Source of the DNA: Rhodococcus qingshengii
GTDB lineage: Bacteria; Actinomycetota; Actinomycetes; Mycobacteriales; Mycobacteriaceae
Reading direction: 5' to 3'
Assembly: GCF_021025955.1 (NCBI RefSeq)
Contig: NZ_JAJNCL010000009.1
Coordinates: 186,001-250,000, forward strand
DNA: 64,000 nt
Both the position numbers and the translations under genes were made by a program. The notes beneath the pieces were generated by a model. It saw nothing but the letters and a program-made list of their open reading frames with translations. It ran no database searches and was not told the DNA's origin. The stretch's first letter is position 1, and each line of letters begins with the position of its first letter. Of the stretch, positions 15,397 to 23,224 are shown piece by piece.

Positions 15397-15420
15397 GGTT
15401 AGTTCGCCGGGCGAAGGGTA
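15397..15420 (+). promoter_or_regulatory. Candidate SigF-type autoregulatory promoter
   Basis: GGTTA (15397-15401), 14 bases, GGGTA (15416-15420): close to the actinobacterial SigF consensus GGTTT-N15-GGGTA. It lies just upstream of the anti-sigma/SigF gene pair. Positive autoregulation of such operons is well known, for example usfX-sigF. The start at 15431 would then be nearly leaderless, so a later ATG (15452, after GGGG) is also possible. Confidence 0.55.
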
Positions 15421-15430
15421 ATCGAAGGCT

Positions 15431-15964
15431 ATGAACACCTCTGGGGTCGAGATGGTCGGCACGCATGGCCGCTACCGGTCCTTGCCTCGTTCTGCCGGAA
15501 TACCGCCACATCTACCCACAGGAAGTCCCTTGATCCCTCTGTCGAGTTCGACCGAAGCCGAACTTACTCACGACTCCATCGCCTCGCTCCGTGTCCGGGC
15601 GTCGTACTCTCAACTTCCGACTCTGCGTGGAATCACCCGCACGGTCGCCAACAACACCGGATTGGATGTCGATGGGACAGCCGATCTCGCTCTGGCGATG
15701 GACGAAGTCGCAAGTATCCTCATCGGCCATGCGATACCGTCCAGCGATTTGACCTGCCGTTTCGAGACATTCGGTCGCACACTTCGGACCGTCGTTTCAG
15801 TGATTGCGCACTCCGAAATTCCCGACAAGTCGCACAGCTTCGGATGGTTCGTTCTCGAAGCACTGGTCGACTCCGTCCGTTTGGAACAATCGGAAATCGA
15901 CGCGGACGGTCACATTACCCTGACGATGACGCTTGAAAAGGGCTTGATCCAGGAGCGTGCGTGA
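15431..15964 (+). CDS. RsbW/UsfX-like anti-sigma factor
   Basis: 177 residues (170 from the ATG at 15452). After a disordered N-terminus the GHKL-type ATPase fold begins at about residue 50 (SLRVRASYSQLPTLRGITRTVA, then LALAMDEVASILI, the DE pair corresponding to the N-box). Later ATP-binding boxes are weaker than in RsbW: the G1 DxGxG motif is not clear, the same as in UsfX-type proteins. It overlaps the SigF start by four bases (GTGA), the standard arrangement for a sigma factor and its holder. Confidence 0.88.
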   Translation: MNTSGVEMVGTHGRYRSLPRSAGIPPHLPTGSPLIPLSSSTEAELTHDSIASLRVRASYSQLPTLRGITRTVANNTGLDVDGTADLALAMDEVASILIGHAIPSSDLTCRFETFGRTLRTVVSVIAHSEIPDKSHSFGWFVLEALVDSVRLEQSEIDADGHITLTMTLEKGLIQERA

Positions 15965-16743
15965 CCGCTGTCCCACCGGACAAGAAGGACCAGTACGAAC
16001 TAGCTGTCGAACTGTTCGTCTCGATGGCTTCGCTTCCGCCTGATGATCCGACGCGAGAAAAAATCACCAACTCGATCATCGAATTGTGCCTACCGCTCGC
16101 CACCCACGTCGCACGCCGCTACCAAGGGCGCGGCCAGCCTTTCGAGGACTTGGAGCAAGTTGCGCGCGTCGGGTTGGTACAGGCCGTGCAGCGATTCGAT
16201 GTGGAAAAGGGATCGGATTTCCTGTCGTTCGCCGTCCCGACGGTAATGGGTGAGGTACGCAAGCATTTTCGCGATCATGGCTGGTCCGTTCGCGTCCCGC
16301 GAAGTCTTCAGGAACGACACCTTGCCCTGAACCGGGCGCTCACGTCGCTGTCCCAGACGCTCGGGCGTGCTCCGACCGTCGCGGAACTCGCGAAAGAACT
16401 CGACATCGAGCCGGACGAGGTCGAACAGGGGCTCACAGCCGGCAACTCGTATCGGACCGCACCGCTCGACACCGCATCCGCCGGCGACGGGAGCGGACTG
16501 ACTCTGATCGACACCTTGGGTCAGTACGACGAAGCGATCAGTCGGATCGACAATCACGAGACATTGCGGCCCGCGCTCCTGGCATTACCGGAGCGCGAGC
16601 GCACGATCGTCGTTCTGAGATTTTTCGGTCATCTCACCCAGTCTCAGATTGCCGAGAAGGTCGGTCTTTCCCAGATGCATGTGTCCAGAATCCTCACTCA
16701 GACGCTGAAGCAGCTACGCACCGAGATGGGCGAAATCTTCTGA
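15961..16743 (+). CDS. sigF: SigF/SigB-type general stress sigma factor
   Basis: 260 residues, GTG start. Region 2 (about 35-105) has LATHVARRYQGRGQPFEDLEQVARVGL and VQRFDVEKGSDFLSFAVPTVMGEVRKHFRD; region 3 has VRVPRSLQERHLALNRAL and region 4 ends LTQSQIAEKVGLSQMHVSRIL. All regions of the SigB/F/G group are present and the length is normal. It should recognise GTTT/GGGTA promoters such as those at 8916-8940 and 15397-15420. Control is by the co-encoded anti-sigma factor, possibly with the two STAS proteins in the window. Confidence 0.95.
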   Translation: MTAVPPDKKDQYELAVELFVSMASLPPDDPTREKITNSIIELCLPLATHVARRYQGRGQPFEDLEQVARVGLVQAVQRFDVEKGSDFLSFAVPTVMGEVRKHFRDHGWSVRVPRSLQERHLALNRALTSLSQTLGRAPTVAELAKELDIEPDEVEQGLTAGNSYRTAPLDTASAGDGSGLTLIDTLGQYDEAISRIDNHETLRPALLALPERERTIVVLRFFGHLTQSQIAEKVGLSQMHVSRILTQTLKQLRTEMGEIF

Positions 16744-16759
16744 CGGTACGTCTCGAGGA

Positions 16760-17008
16760 TCAGATGTACTCCTGTGCAAGACGTTCCATCTCGTCTCGGT
16801 CGATGAGCCCGGGCTGGCCGATGTCGAGAGCCACGAGATACTTGTTGGCGAGGCGATAATCGTGACCCCACCTTCCGTGCTCACCGTCCTGCTCGGTGCG
16901 CTGCAGACTGGAACCGGGCGGAACCTCGTCCCGCAGACCGTTGGTCTCTGCTCCGATCAGCGTGTCGAGCTTGGTCGAGATGGCCGTAAGTGCATCGCGG
17001 TCGTTCAT
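16760..17008 (-). CDS. Small hypothetical protein
   Basis: 82 residues from the ATG at 17008 (GAAGGGA at six bases). N-terminal helix with ALTAISTKLDTLIGAE, then a loop with two glycines and a C-terminal YLVALDIGQPGLIDRDEMER stretch. No signal or membrane helix. It converges with sigF, leaving 16 bases between stops. No family recognised. Confidence 0.6.
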   Translation of the reverse strand: MNDRDALTAISTKLDTLIGAETNGLRDEVPPGSSLQRTEQDGEHGRWGHDYRLANKYLVALDIGQPGLIDRDEMERLAQEYI

Positions 17009-17337
17009 CTGAATCCCTTCGTCCGGTGACGCTGACCCCCACCCTACCGAAGCGTATAGCCAAAAACATTGCACCGCTTAATGTTCGACTCCACGCCTGG
17101 ACCGTTTTTCACCCTCGAGCTACACTGAGCGGTACCGAGGTTGAGAATACAGCCGGGGTTGAAGCCACTGGCGCTCGGTTCGCATCAAGGCTCTGGATCA
17201 GGTGAGTACGTTCTGCGCGTATCCGTCCTGCGCATATCCATTGAGCTCTAGAGTTTTCCACGCCTGGACGCGTTCACTTTCCGCGCCGCCAGATCGGTCG
17301 TCAGCCTTTCGATGAAAGCACACAGACCGGATCTGCC
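17009..17337. other. Divergent intergenic region upstream of the second STAS gene
   Basis: 329 bases between a minus-strand hypothetical gene and the STAS gene at 17338. Two near-identical short pieces, GCGTATCCGTCCTGCGCATATCC, broken at 17217-17240, and the decamer-like AAAACATTG are visible, but no gene, RNA or clear promoter could be assigned. Confidence 0.35.
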
Positions 17338-17775
17338 ATGAATCTGAATGAACTCGACCACACTTCGATCGATTCCATCGATCCCTCAACACAATTGGGG
17401 CCGATCTTGGAAACACAAGGCTTCGCTGCCTGGCGGGTAGCACCCTCGACAGTCCTGATCCAGGTCAATGTCGATCTCGACAGACTCTCCGCGCCCGAAG
17501 TACAAGAACTTCTCAGCTCGTACGCTGCGGAGTGGACTCGCGTCATCTTCGACCTGTCCAATTCACTGTTCGTCGGTGCGGTATGCCTCGAACTGTTCGC
17601 CGAGCTGAACTCCCGTTCGCGAACCCATGACTTCCAGTGGTCCGTTATCGGGTCACACCCACTTCGACGCTTGCTTCGGGCAGCGCGGGCGGAAGAAGAA
17701 TTTCCGGTTACGAACTCTGTCGAGGCCGCCATGCGCGCGCTCCGCGAAGCCGAGAAGTCGCTCGAAGTCTCCTGA
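17338..17775 (+). CDS. STAS-domain protein, divergent
   Basis: 145 residues. The STAS core is about residues 30-130: VLIQVNVDLDRLSAPEVQELL, then RVIFDLSNSLFVGAVCLELF and WSVIGSHPLRRLLRAA. In the loop that holds the phosphorylated serine in SpoIIAA/RsbV (DSSG), this protein has GAVC, so it cannot be switched in the classical way. It lies next to the SigF operon and upstream of the YihY gene. Probably a binding partner in the stress network rather than a simple antagonist (inference). Confidence 0.7.
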   Translation: MNLNELDHTSIDSIDPSTQLGPILETQGFAAWRVAPSTVLIQVNVDLDRLSAPEVQELLSSYAAEWTRVIFDLSNSLFVGAVCLELFAELNSRSRTHDFQWSVIGSHPLRRLLRAARAEEEFPVTNSVEAAMRALREAEKSLEVS

Positions 17776-17797
17776 GGGCACGCCCGGCACCGACGTC

Positions 17798-17818
17798 GAG
17801 CGCTGAGCGCTGAGCGCT
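17798..17818. repeat. Three tandem 7-bp repeats
   Basis: GAGCGCT three times in a row, each containing the palindrome AGCGCT. It lies 22 bases after the STAS stop and 52 before the YihY start and can fold into alternative small hairpins. Function unknown. Confidence 0.6.
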
Positions 17819-17869
17819 CGCAGCGACTAAGGTTCGTCGGGCTGTCCGACGAGCTGAGAGAGACCGAGA

Positions 17870-18847
17870 ATGACAATCGCCAAGCGCCTCGATGCCTTGC
17901 AACAGAAGCATCCGGCACTGGGGTTCCCGATAGCGGTCCTCTACAAGTTCCTCGACGATCAAGGTGTTTATCTCGCCGCGCTGATCGCTTACTACGGATT
18001 TGTCTCGCTGTTTCCGCTGCTTCTCCTACTCTCGACGATTCTCGGCTTCGTGCTGTCGGACAACCCCGAACTTCAGCAACAGATCTTGGACTCGGCACTG
18101 CATCAGTTCCCGGTTATCGGTGACGACCTGGGCAACGCGCAACAGATCGGTGGCGGCGTCACGGGTCTGGTGATCGGAATCGTCGGCGGCCTCTACGGTG
18201 GCCTCGGTGTCGCTCTGGCTTGCCAGAATGCGATGAACACGGTGTGGTCTGTGCCCCGAAACATGCGACCGGATCCCATCCGCGGGCGGCTTCAAGGGTT
18301 ACTGCTGCTCGGCACCATCGGTCTCGCGATCTTGGGGACCACCGCTGTCTCCAGCATCGGTGGCGCGCTTCATCTGGGCGGTTCGTTCAGCTTCTTACTG
18401 ACCCTCGCGGCAGTCGTCTTGAACGCGGGTATCTTCATCGTCGCTTTCCGGCTCACCTGCGCGAGGCCGCTGTCTGTGGCCGATGTGGCACCCGGAGCGA
18501 TCGCCGCTGCTGTTCTCTGGCAAGCACTTCAGTCCTTCGGTGCCCTCTACGTGACGTCCGTGGTGCGGGGTGCTTCCACCACCAATGGCGTCTTTGCCAT
18601 TGTTCTGGGTTTGTTGGCCTTCTTGTTCCTCGCTGCCGCCTCGATCGTCATGTGCGCGGAAATCAACGTCGTGCGAGTCGACAAACTCCATCCGCGGGCG
18701 TTGCTGGCTCCGTTCACCGACAACACCGAGCTCATCGAAGGCGATCGGCGCACCTTCGCCGATCAAGCAAAAGCGCAACGCGCGGTTCCGCACGAGAACA
18801 TCCACGTGACATTCGACGGGCACACCAAATCCGACGAATCGGACTGA
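17870..18847 (+). CDS. YihY/BrkB-family membrane protein
   Basis: 325 residues, six predicted transmembrane helices. The family signature is the first helix with AALIAYYGFVSLFPLLLLL; later helices carry GLYGGLGVALACQNAMNTVW and the C-terminal FLFLAAASIVMCAEINV, after which a polar tail of about 60 residues follows. The YihY family was once thought to be ribonuclease BN, but that role belongs to another protein; function is uncertain. Single gene with a modest site (GAGAGACCGAGA) before the ATG. Confidence 0.9.
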   Translation: MTIAKRLDALQQKHPALGFPIAVLYKFLDDQGVYLAALIAYYGFVSLFPLLLLLSTILGFVLSDNPELQQQILDSALHQFPVIGDDLGNAQQIGGGVTGLVIGIVGGLYGGLGVALACQNAMNTVWSVPRNMRPDPIRGRLQGLLLLGTIGLAILGTTAVSSIGGALHLGGSFSFLLTLAAVVLNAGIFIVAFRLTCARPLSVADVAPGAIAAAVLWQALQSFGALYVTSVVRGASTTNGVFAIVLGLLAFLFLAAASIVMCAEINVVRVDKLHPRALLAPFTDNTELIEGDRRTFADQAKAQRAVPHENIHVTFDGHTKSDESD

Positions 18848-19163
18848 TCTCGCCCCCGATCGAGTTGGGTATTTGGTCCCGTCCTGAGCATCGGGGTGAC
18901 ATTCTGCGCCGCGAATCCAGATTTAACACAGGTGTTGTCATTTCGCGCAGTATCGAAGCGACGAATACATCACAGCAGGTAGACGCGCATAGTTGAACAA
19001 TCACCTGCTTCCGGCGCGGCCCCACAACGGGACAAACCCGCCAAATACTGCAACTCGCCATGCATGTAATTGGAGACAGAAAAAGAAGAGCATGGCAGGA
19101 TCAGGTGTGAGACCGGACTCTCGATGGGAGGGCTCGGCTCGATGGATCCAGGAGAATTTGGTT
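18848..19163. other. Intergenic region and leader of the cold-shock gene
   Basis: 316 bases between the YihY gene and the cold-shock gene. It probably holds the long untranslated leader typical of cold-shock genes. I see no coding sequence or strong hairpin. An A-rich patch lies at 19075-19090. Confidence 0.4.
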
Positions 19164-19367
19164 ATGGCTCAGGGCAGTGTCAAGTGGTTCAACGGTGAAA
19201 AGGGCTTCGGATTCATCGAGCAGGAAGGTGGCGGACCGGATGTGTTCGTTCACTACTCGGAGATCCAGGGCAGCGGCTACAAGTCCCTCGACGAGGGCCA
19301 GAAGGTCGAGTTCGAGATCGGACAGGGCCAGAAGGGCCCCCAGGCTCAGAATGTTCGCGCCATCTGA
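19164..19367 (+). CDS. Cold-shock protein, CspA family
   Basis: 67 residues, a single cold-shock domain of five beta strands. RNP1 KGFGFIEQ and RNP2 VFVHYSEI are both intact, with the usual start [18 protein letters not shown]. It binds single-stranded RNA and DNA and acts as an RNA chaperone. GGAG lies about nine bases upstream of the ATG at 19164. A strong terminator follows 26 bases after the stop. Confidence 0.97.
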   Translation: MAQGSVKWFNGEKGFGFIEQEGGGPDVFVHYSEIQGSGYKSLDEGQKVEFEIGQGQKGPQAQNVRAI

Positions 19368-19393
19368 GCTCGATCCCAGTCTGAATTCAGACT

Positions 19394-19440
19394 GAAAAGG
19401 CTGGACGCTGCACCGCACGGTGCCGGCATCCAGCCTTTTC
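19394..19440 (+). terminator. Strong terminator after the cold-shock gene
   Basis: 15-base arms, GAAAAGGCTGGACGC and GCATCCAGCCTTTTC, pairing with one G-T wobble around a 17-base loop, ending in TTTTC. The A and T runs on the arms allow termination in both directions. Confidence 0.85.
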
Positions 19441-19496
19441 TTGGTTTCTGGGTCTACTTGGTTTCCAGGTCGGACGCGTGCCGAGTTCGGTACCGG

Positions 19497-19736
19497 TTAA
19501 CTCGCTCGCGCCCGCTTCTTCTTGTGGGAGCTGTCGCAGAACGGCGCAATGGCGGTCCGTCCACATCGGCACAAAGCGACCGTAGAGCGCTTGTTCTCTA
19601 TCGGAGTGCCGTCGTCGCGGAGCAACTCGAAGTCACCACGTACCAGCAGCGGTCCGTCCGAGCAGGCGGTTATGGTGGTGTTGCACCCGGAACTATCCGG
19701 TGTTTCGGCAGATGACGATTCGGGAAACGCGGTCAT
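19497..19736 (-). CDS. CDGSH iron-sulfur protein
   Basis: 79 residues. The CDGSH motif is near the C-terminus: CRCGRTAIAPFCDSSHKKK, giving three Cys and one His that bind a [2Fe-2S] cluster (here CDSSH, with Ser in place of Gly). No membrane anchor. It is divergent from the iron redox enzyme: its ATG and the neighbour's ATG touch (CATATG). The three-gene set with a HemK2-like methyltransferase suggests a shared redox or repair role, which is not established. Confidence 0.88.
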   Translation of the reverse strand: MTAFPESSSAETPDSSGCNTTITACSDGPLLVRGDFELLRDDGTPIENKRSTVALCRCGRTAIAPFCDSSHKKKRARAS

Positions 19737-20786
19737 ATGTCCTCTTCACTTCTCGATTCGGCCACTGGCGTGCCTACTTCCATGCCCGTTCCGCAGGCTC
19801 GCGGCCCACTGAGCGCCACTCTCGTTTCCATTCTGCTCTCCTCCGCCGATCCGAGGGAGCTGAAGGCTGCCGCTGACGCGTACGAAGACGCACGATCCAC
19901 CGACCTCACCTACGACATTCTTCGAGACGATGACGCCCAGTTGACGCTGGCGCTCCTCTACGAGCTTCATCTGCAGGGAATCGAGAACGTCTCGGACGAG
20001 TGGGAGTGGAATCCGGACCTGCTCGCGGTGCGGTCTCGTCTCGAAACGCACTTCGAGTCCGCCATCGCGCAACTCGTGGGGACTGTGCCGTCGTCTGGCG
20101 ACGTGGTGGCCGACCTGTGGGCGATGACGGCGCCCAGTGCCGGACCCGGTCTTGCGGCCTTCATGGCGAAGGACGCCACGGTCGATCAGTTCGCGGAGGT
20201 GCTGATTCACCGTTCGCTCAATCAGCTCCGTGAAGCGGATGTGCACACCCTTGGAATTTCGCGGCTCTCCGGTGCCGTCAAGGCAGCCCTCGTCGAGGTG
20301 CAGAGCGACGAGTACGGAGGCGGCCGCGCAGAGCGTATGCATTCGCGTCTGTTTGCCGACACGATGCGGGCCGTCGGTCTTTCGGACCGCTACGGTCACT
20401 ACATCGATGCCGTTCCCGCAGTGACCTTGGCGTCGTTGAATGCTCTCTCGCTCTTCGGTTTTCATCGCCGACATCTCGGCACCCTGGTCGGGCACCTGTG
20501 CGCCGTCGAGACCACGTCGGCGCTGCCGAGTAAGCGGTACAGCGCCGGCCTGCGCCGACTCGGATTCGGTTCGGACGCGACCCTGTTCTACGACGAGCAT
20601 GTAGAAGCGGATTCCGTCCATGAACAGATCGCCGTTCGGGAGCTTGCCGGCGGTCTTGCTTCTTCACAGCCACACCGCGCCGGCGACATCTTGTCCGGCG
20701 CCGCAACTTGCCTCGCGTTCGACGATCTTCTCGGTGAACATCTCACATCGAGTTGGGAGAAGGGTGAGACTTCGTTGCGCGAATGA
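19737..20786 (+). CDS. Iron-containing redox enzyme family protein (haem-oxygenase-like fold)
   Basis: 349 residues. Largely helical, with a C-terminal two-thirds typical of the haem-oxygenase-like di-iron group: potential metal ligands lie in LLYELHLQGIE, HRSLNQLREADVH, DEYGGGRAERMH and YDEHVEADSVHE (Glu/His pairs). No signal peptide. The ATG at 19737 directly touches the divergent start of the CDGSH gene; an ATG at 19782 is an alternative that would leave room for a leader. Its 3' end overlaps the convergent methyltransferase by 44 bases. Substrate unknown. Confidence 0.82.
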   Translation: MSSSLLDSATGVPTSMPVPQARGPLSATLVSILLSSADPRELKAAADAYEDARSTDLTYDILRDDDAQLTLALLYELHLQGIENVSDEWEWNPDLLAVRSRLETHFESAIAQLVGTVPSSGDVVADLWAMTAPSAGPGLAAFMAKDATVDQFAEVLIHRSLNQLREADVHTLGISRLSGAVKAALVEVQSDEYGGGRAERMHSRLFADTMRAVGLSDRYGHYIDAVPAVTLASLNALSLFGFHRRHLGTLVGHLCAVETTSALPSKRYSAGLRRLGFGSDATLFYDEHVEADSVHEQIAVRELAGGLASSQPHRAGDILSGAATCLAFDDLLGEHLTSSWEKGETSLRE

Positions 20787-21414
20787 CCACCAGTTGTTCG
20801 ATTTCCTGACCCGTGGTGATCAACCCTCGCGCCTCGAGCATCGTGCGTCTCTCACGCATCACGGGCCCGAACGGAATGTACTTCCGAGCCGAAATCTCCA
20901 CCGCCATACTGTGTTCCTCGAGTATCGCCTCGGTCTTGTCGACCCCGCACAGTACCGACTGCAGGAGAAGAAGTGTGCCGCCGGGGACGAGTACGTCGTG
21001 AACGGTGGCCGCGATCCTGTCGATGAGGGCGCGTCCGTCCTTGCCTGCGTCCCAAGCACGTTCGATTCCAGCGGTAGGGAGATCATCTGCAAGTGCAGGG
21101 ACGTACGGCGGGTTGGAGATCACCAGATCGAAGAGTTCGCCGTGCACGGCCTCGGTGAGATCGCCACGACGGGAATCGATGAAGGTTCCGTTGAGGATTC
21201 CGTTGAGACGAGCGTTGGCGCACGCTCGGCGAGATATGTCGACTGCGACAACGTGGCCTGCACCTGCCGCAGATGCCGCGACGGCGAGGGCGCCGGTCCC
21301 CGTGCACAGATCCAACACCCGACTGCGAGCGGTGAGGTGCTCGAACAGCAGTGCATCCGCGAGTAACGACGTGTCGTGTTGCGGTGGATACACACCAGGT
21401 AAACGCAGGATCAT
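20743..21414 (-). CDS. HemK2/MTQ2-like protein methyltransferase
   Basis: 223 residues from the ATG at 21414 (GAGGAG at six bases; an ATG one codon earlier and one at 21456 are alternatives). SAM-binding motif I is VLDLCTGTGALAVAA and the catalytic NPPY motif is in LVISNPPYVPALADDL, which marks N-methylation of a Gln or Asn side chain in proteins such as release factors. It begins with the PPQHDTSLLADAL stretch typical of this short group lacking the N-terminal PrmC domain. Converges on the redox gene with a 44-base overlap. Confidence 0.9.
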   Translation of the reverse strand: MILRLPGVYPPQHDTSLLADALLFEHLTARSRVLDLCTGTGALAVAASAAGAGHVVAVDISRRACANARLNGILNGTFIDSRRGDLTEAVHGELFDLVISNPPYVPALADDLPTAGIERAWDAGKDGRALIDRIAATVHDVLVPGGTLLLLQSVLCGVDKTEAILEEHSMAVEISARKYIPFGPVMRERRTMLEARGLITTGQEIEQLVVIRATKSHPSPNSM

Positions 21415-21550
21415 CATCGGCTCCTCTTTTTCGGGCGACATCGCACATCGCTGCATGCGGCTACCCAGGAACCTCGAATTTCATGCAACATTGGAGTATC
21501 GACCGCCTGGAACGGTCACATCGCCGCAGTTTGCGGAGTAGACCTGAGTC

Positions 21551-22318
21551 ATGACAGGCAATGCGGACACTCCACAGGGAGCCGCGGCGTTTGCTTCCGC
21601 AGCAGATTCGCTCGACACCCTCGCCGAGGCGATTGCCGGACTCCGGTCCAATCTGAACACGGACGAGCACCTCGACTCCATGCTCCAACGTCTGGCCGAG
21701 ACGGCGGTCAAAGCACTGCCGGACGCCGACGCAGTCAGCGTGACCGTGTTGTCGGCCGATGGCCCGCGAACTGCTGCATCTACCGCGGACTATCTCTCCG
21801 GGATAGACGACGCCCAGCACTCCGCCGATCGTGGTCCGTGTGTGGACGCCGCGCGCTCAGTCTCGTCGGTCCGGGCAAAGGTGGGTGATCACGAAGCCGA
21901 ATGGCCGGAATTCACCGTCGAGGCCCGCAAACAAGGCGTCCGGTCCTACTTGTCCGTGCCGATCACCATGGGCGAAGGGAGCGCCGAACTTCTCGGCGCT
22001 TTCAACGTCTACGGATTCGCATCGACCGAGTTCAAGGCCTTCGACGAAGAGTTGATGAAATTGTTCACCGCCGGTGCGGGCGCGGCGATCGCAGATTCAC
22101 GACGCTGGCGTCAGGCACACGAACACATCGAACAATTGCACTACGCCATGGAGTCTCGGGCCGAGATCGAGCAGGCCAAGGGCGTCCTGATCGCCGTCCA
22201 CGGTATCGACGCCGAGGAAGCATTCAGGCGCCTCGTGCAGCAATCACAGCACACCAACGTCAAGCTCCACGACGTTGCACGGATGCTCATTGATTCGGTG
22301 CGCCACCGCAGGTTCTGA
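21551..22318 (+). CDS. GAF-ANTAR regulator
   Basis: 255 residues. GAF sensor at about 40-190 (DAVSVTVLSADGPRTAAST, then RSYLSVPITMGEGSAELLGAFNVYG) followed by an ANTAR RNA-binding domain at about 195-250 (YAMESRAEIEQAKGVLIAVH, AEEAFRRLVQQSQHTNVKL). Second ANTAR protein in the window; the GAF domain suggests that it senses a small ligand or redox signal. ATG after a rather poor site. It is a single gene, divergent from the methyltransferase. Confidence 0.92.
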   Translation: MTGNADTPQGAAAFASAADSLDTLAEAIAGLRSNLNTDEHLDSMLQRLAETAVKALPDADAVSVTVLSADGPRTAASTADYLSGIDDAQHSADRGPCVDAARSVSSVRAKVGDHEAEWPEFTVEARKQGVRSYLSVPITMGEGSAELLGAFNVYGFASTEFKAFDEELMKLFTAGAGAAIADSRRWRQAHEHIEQLHYAMESRAEIEQAKGVLIAVHGIDAEEAFRRLVQQSQHTNVKLHDVARMLIDSVRHRRF

Positions 22319-22519
22319 AGATTCTTCAGTCGCAAAACCCCGTTTTATACCCCGAAGGTACAGCTCCCAAACGTATCCAGAGATGTTTCACCGAAACAGG
22401 TTTCGACCTGCGCGACTGCTGGCGGTCGAGCGGCGGCACTCGTCTGAAATGTGGTTATCTGTTGAGAACCGGGACGAAAGAAGACCCGACCATACCAGGG
22501 TGAGGAAAGGATCGTCACT

Positions 22520-23224
22520 GTGCCAATCGACCAGGTTCTTGTCGTAGTTCCCGCCCACAACGAAGCCGAAGACCTTCCTAATTGCCTTCGTGCACTCGCA
22601 ACAGCGGCATCGGCTTGCGTTGTCCCCGTCCGACTTGTTGCCGTCCTCGACAACTGTTCGGACGGAACCGCGGGGGTCATACCCGACGGGGTGGAAGTAC
22701 TCCGCGTCGAGCATCAGAACGTCGGACGTTCGCGAGCGACGGGCTTCTCCGCGTTCGGCTTAGATTTGGGTGCCTCAGCGTGGTTCACCACCACCGATGC
22801 CGATTCGGTGGTCGGCCCCACGTGGATTGCGCGCCAACTGGAGTATGCGCGTACTTCGGACGTCGTCGCGGGAACCGTGCGCATCGCCGACTGGGAAGGT
22901 CATCCACACTCTGTCCGCGAACGATACGAACGTATGTATCACGAGCATCCGTACGGTCGACACGGTCACGTCCACGGTGCCAACCTCGGTGTCCGCGCCG
23001 ACATGTACTGGAGCGTCGGAGGATTCTCCGATCTCGAAGAAGACGAGGACGTCGATCTCGTCCGGCGGTTGAGCGAGGCGGGTGCCTGTATCACGTGGGC
23101 AGAAGATATTGCGGTCACCACGTCTGCACGTCTCGACGGCCGAACTCCGGGCGGTTTTGCCGGACATATCCGTAACCTGGGTGGTATGACCGCCGATAAC
23201 GAAGAAGCGGAGTTGGCACGATGA
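22520..23224 (+). CDS. Glycosyltransferase family 2
   Basis: 234 residues, GTG start after GAGGAAAGG. GT-A fold with VLVVVPAHNEAEDLPNCLRA (nucleotide-binding strand and helix), VLDNCSDGT, and the metal-binding TTTDADS motif. HGHVHGANLGVRADMYWSVGGF and DEDVDLVRRL are the acceptor-side motifs of this family. No membrane helix. First of four genes joined by four- or seven-base overlaps, so they are co-translated. It should transfer a sugar from an activated nucleotide to an acceptor made by the other three proteins. Confidence 0.9.
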   Translation: MPIDQVLVVVPAHNEAEDLPNCLRALATAASACVVPVRLVAVLDNCSDGTAGVIPDGVEVLRVEHQNVGRSRATGFSAFGLDLGASAWFTTTDADSVVGPTWIARQLEYARTSDVVAGTVRIADWEGHPHSVRERYERMYHEHPYGRHGHVHGANLGVRADMYWSVGGFSDLEEDEDVDLVRRLSEAGACITWAEDIAVTTSARLDGRTPGGFAGHIRNLGGMTADNEEAELAR

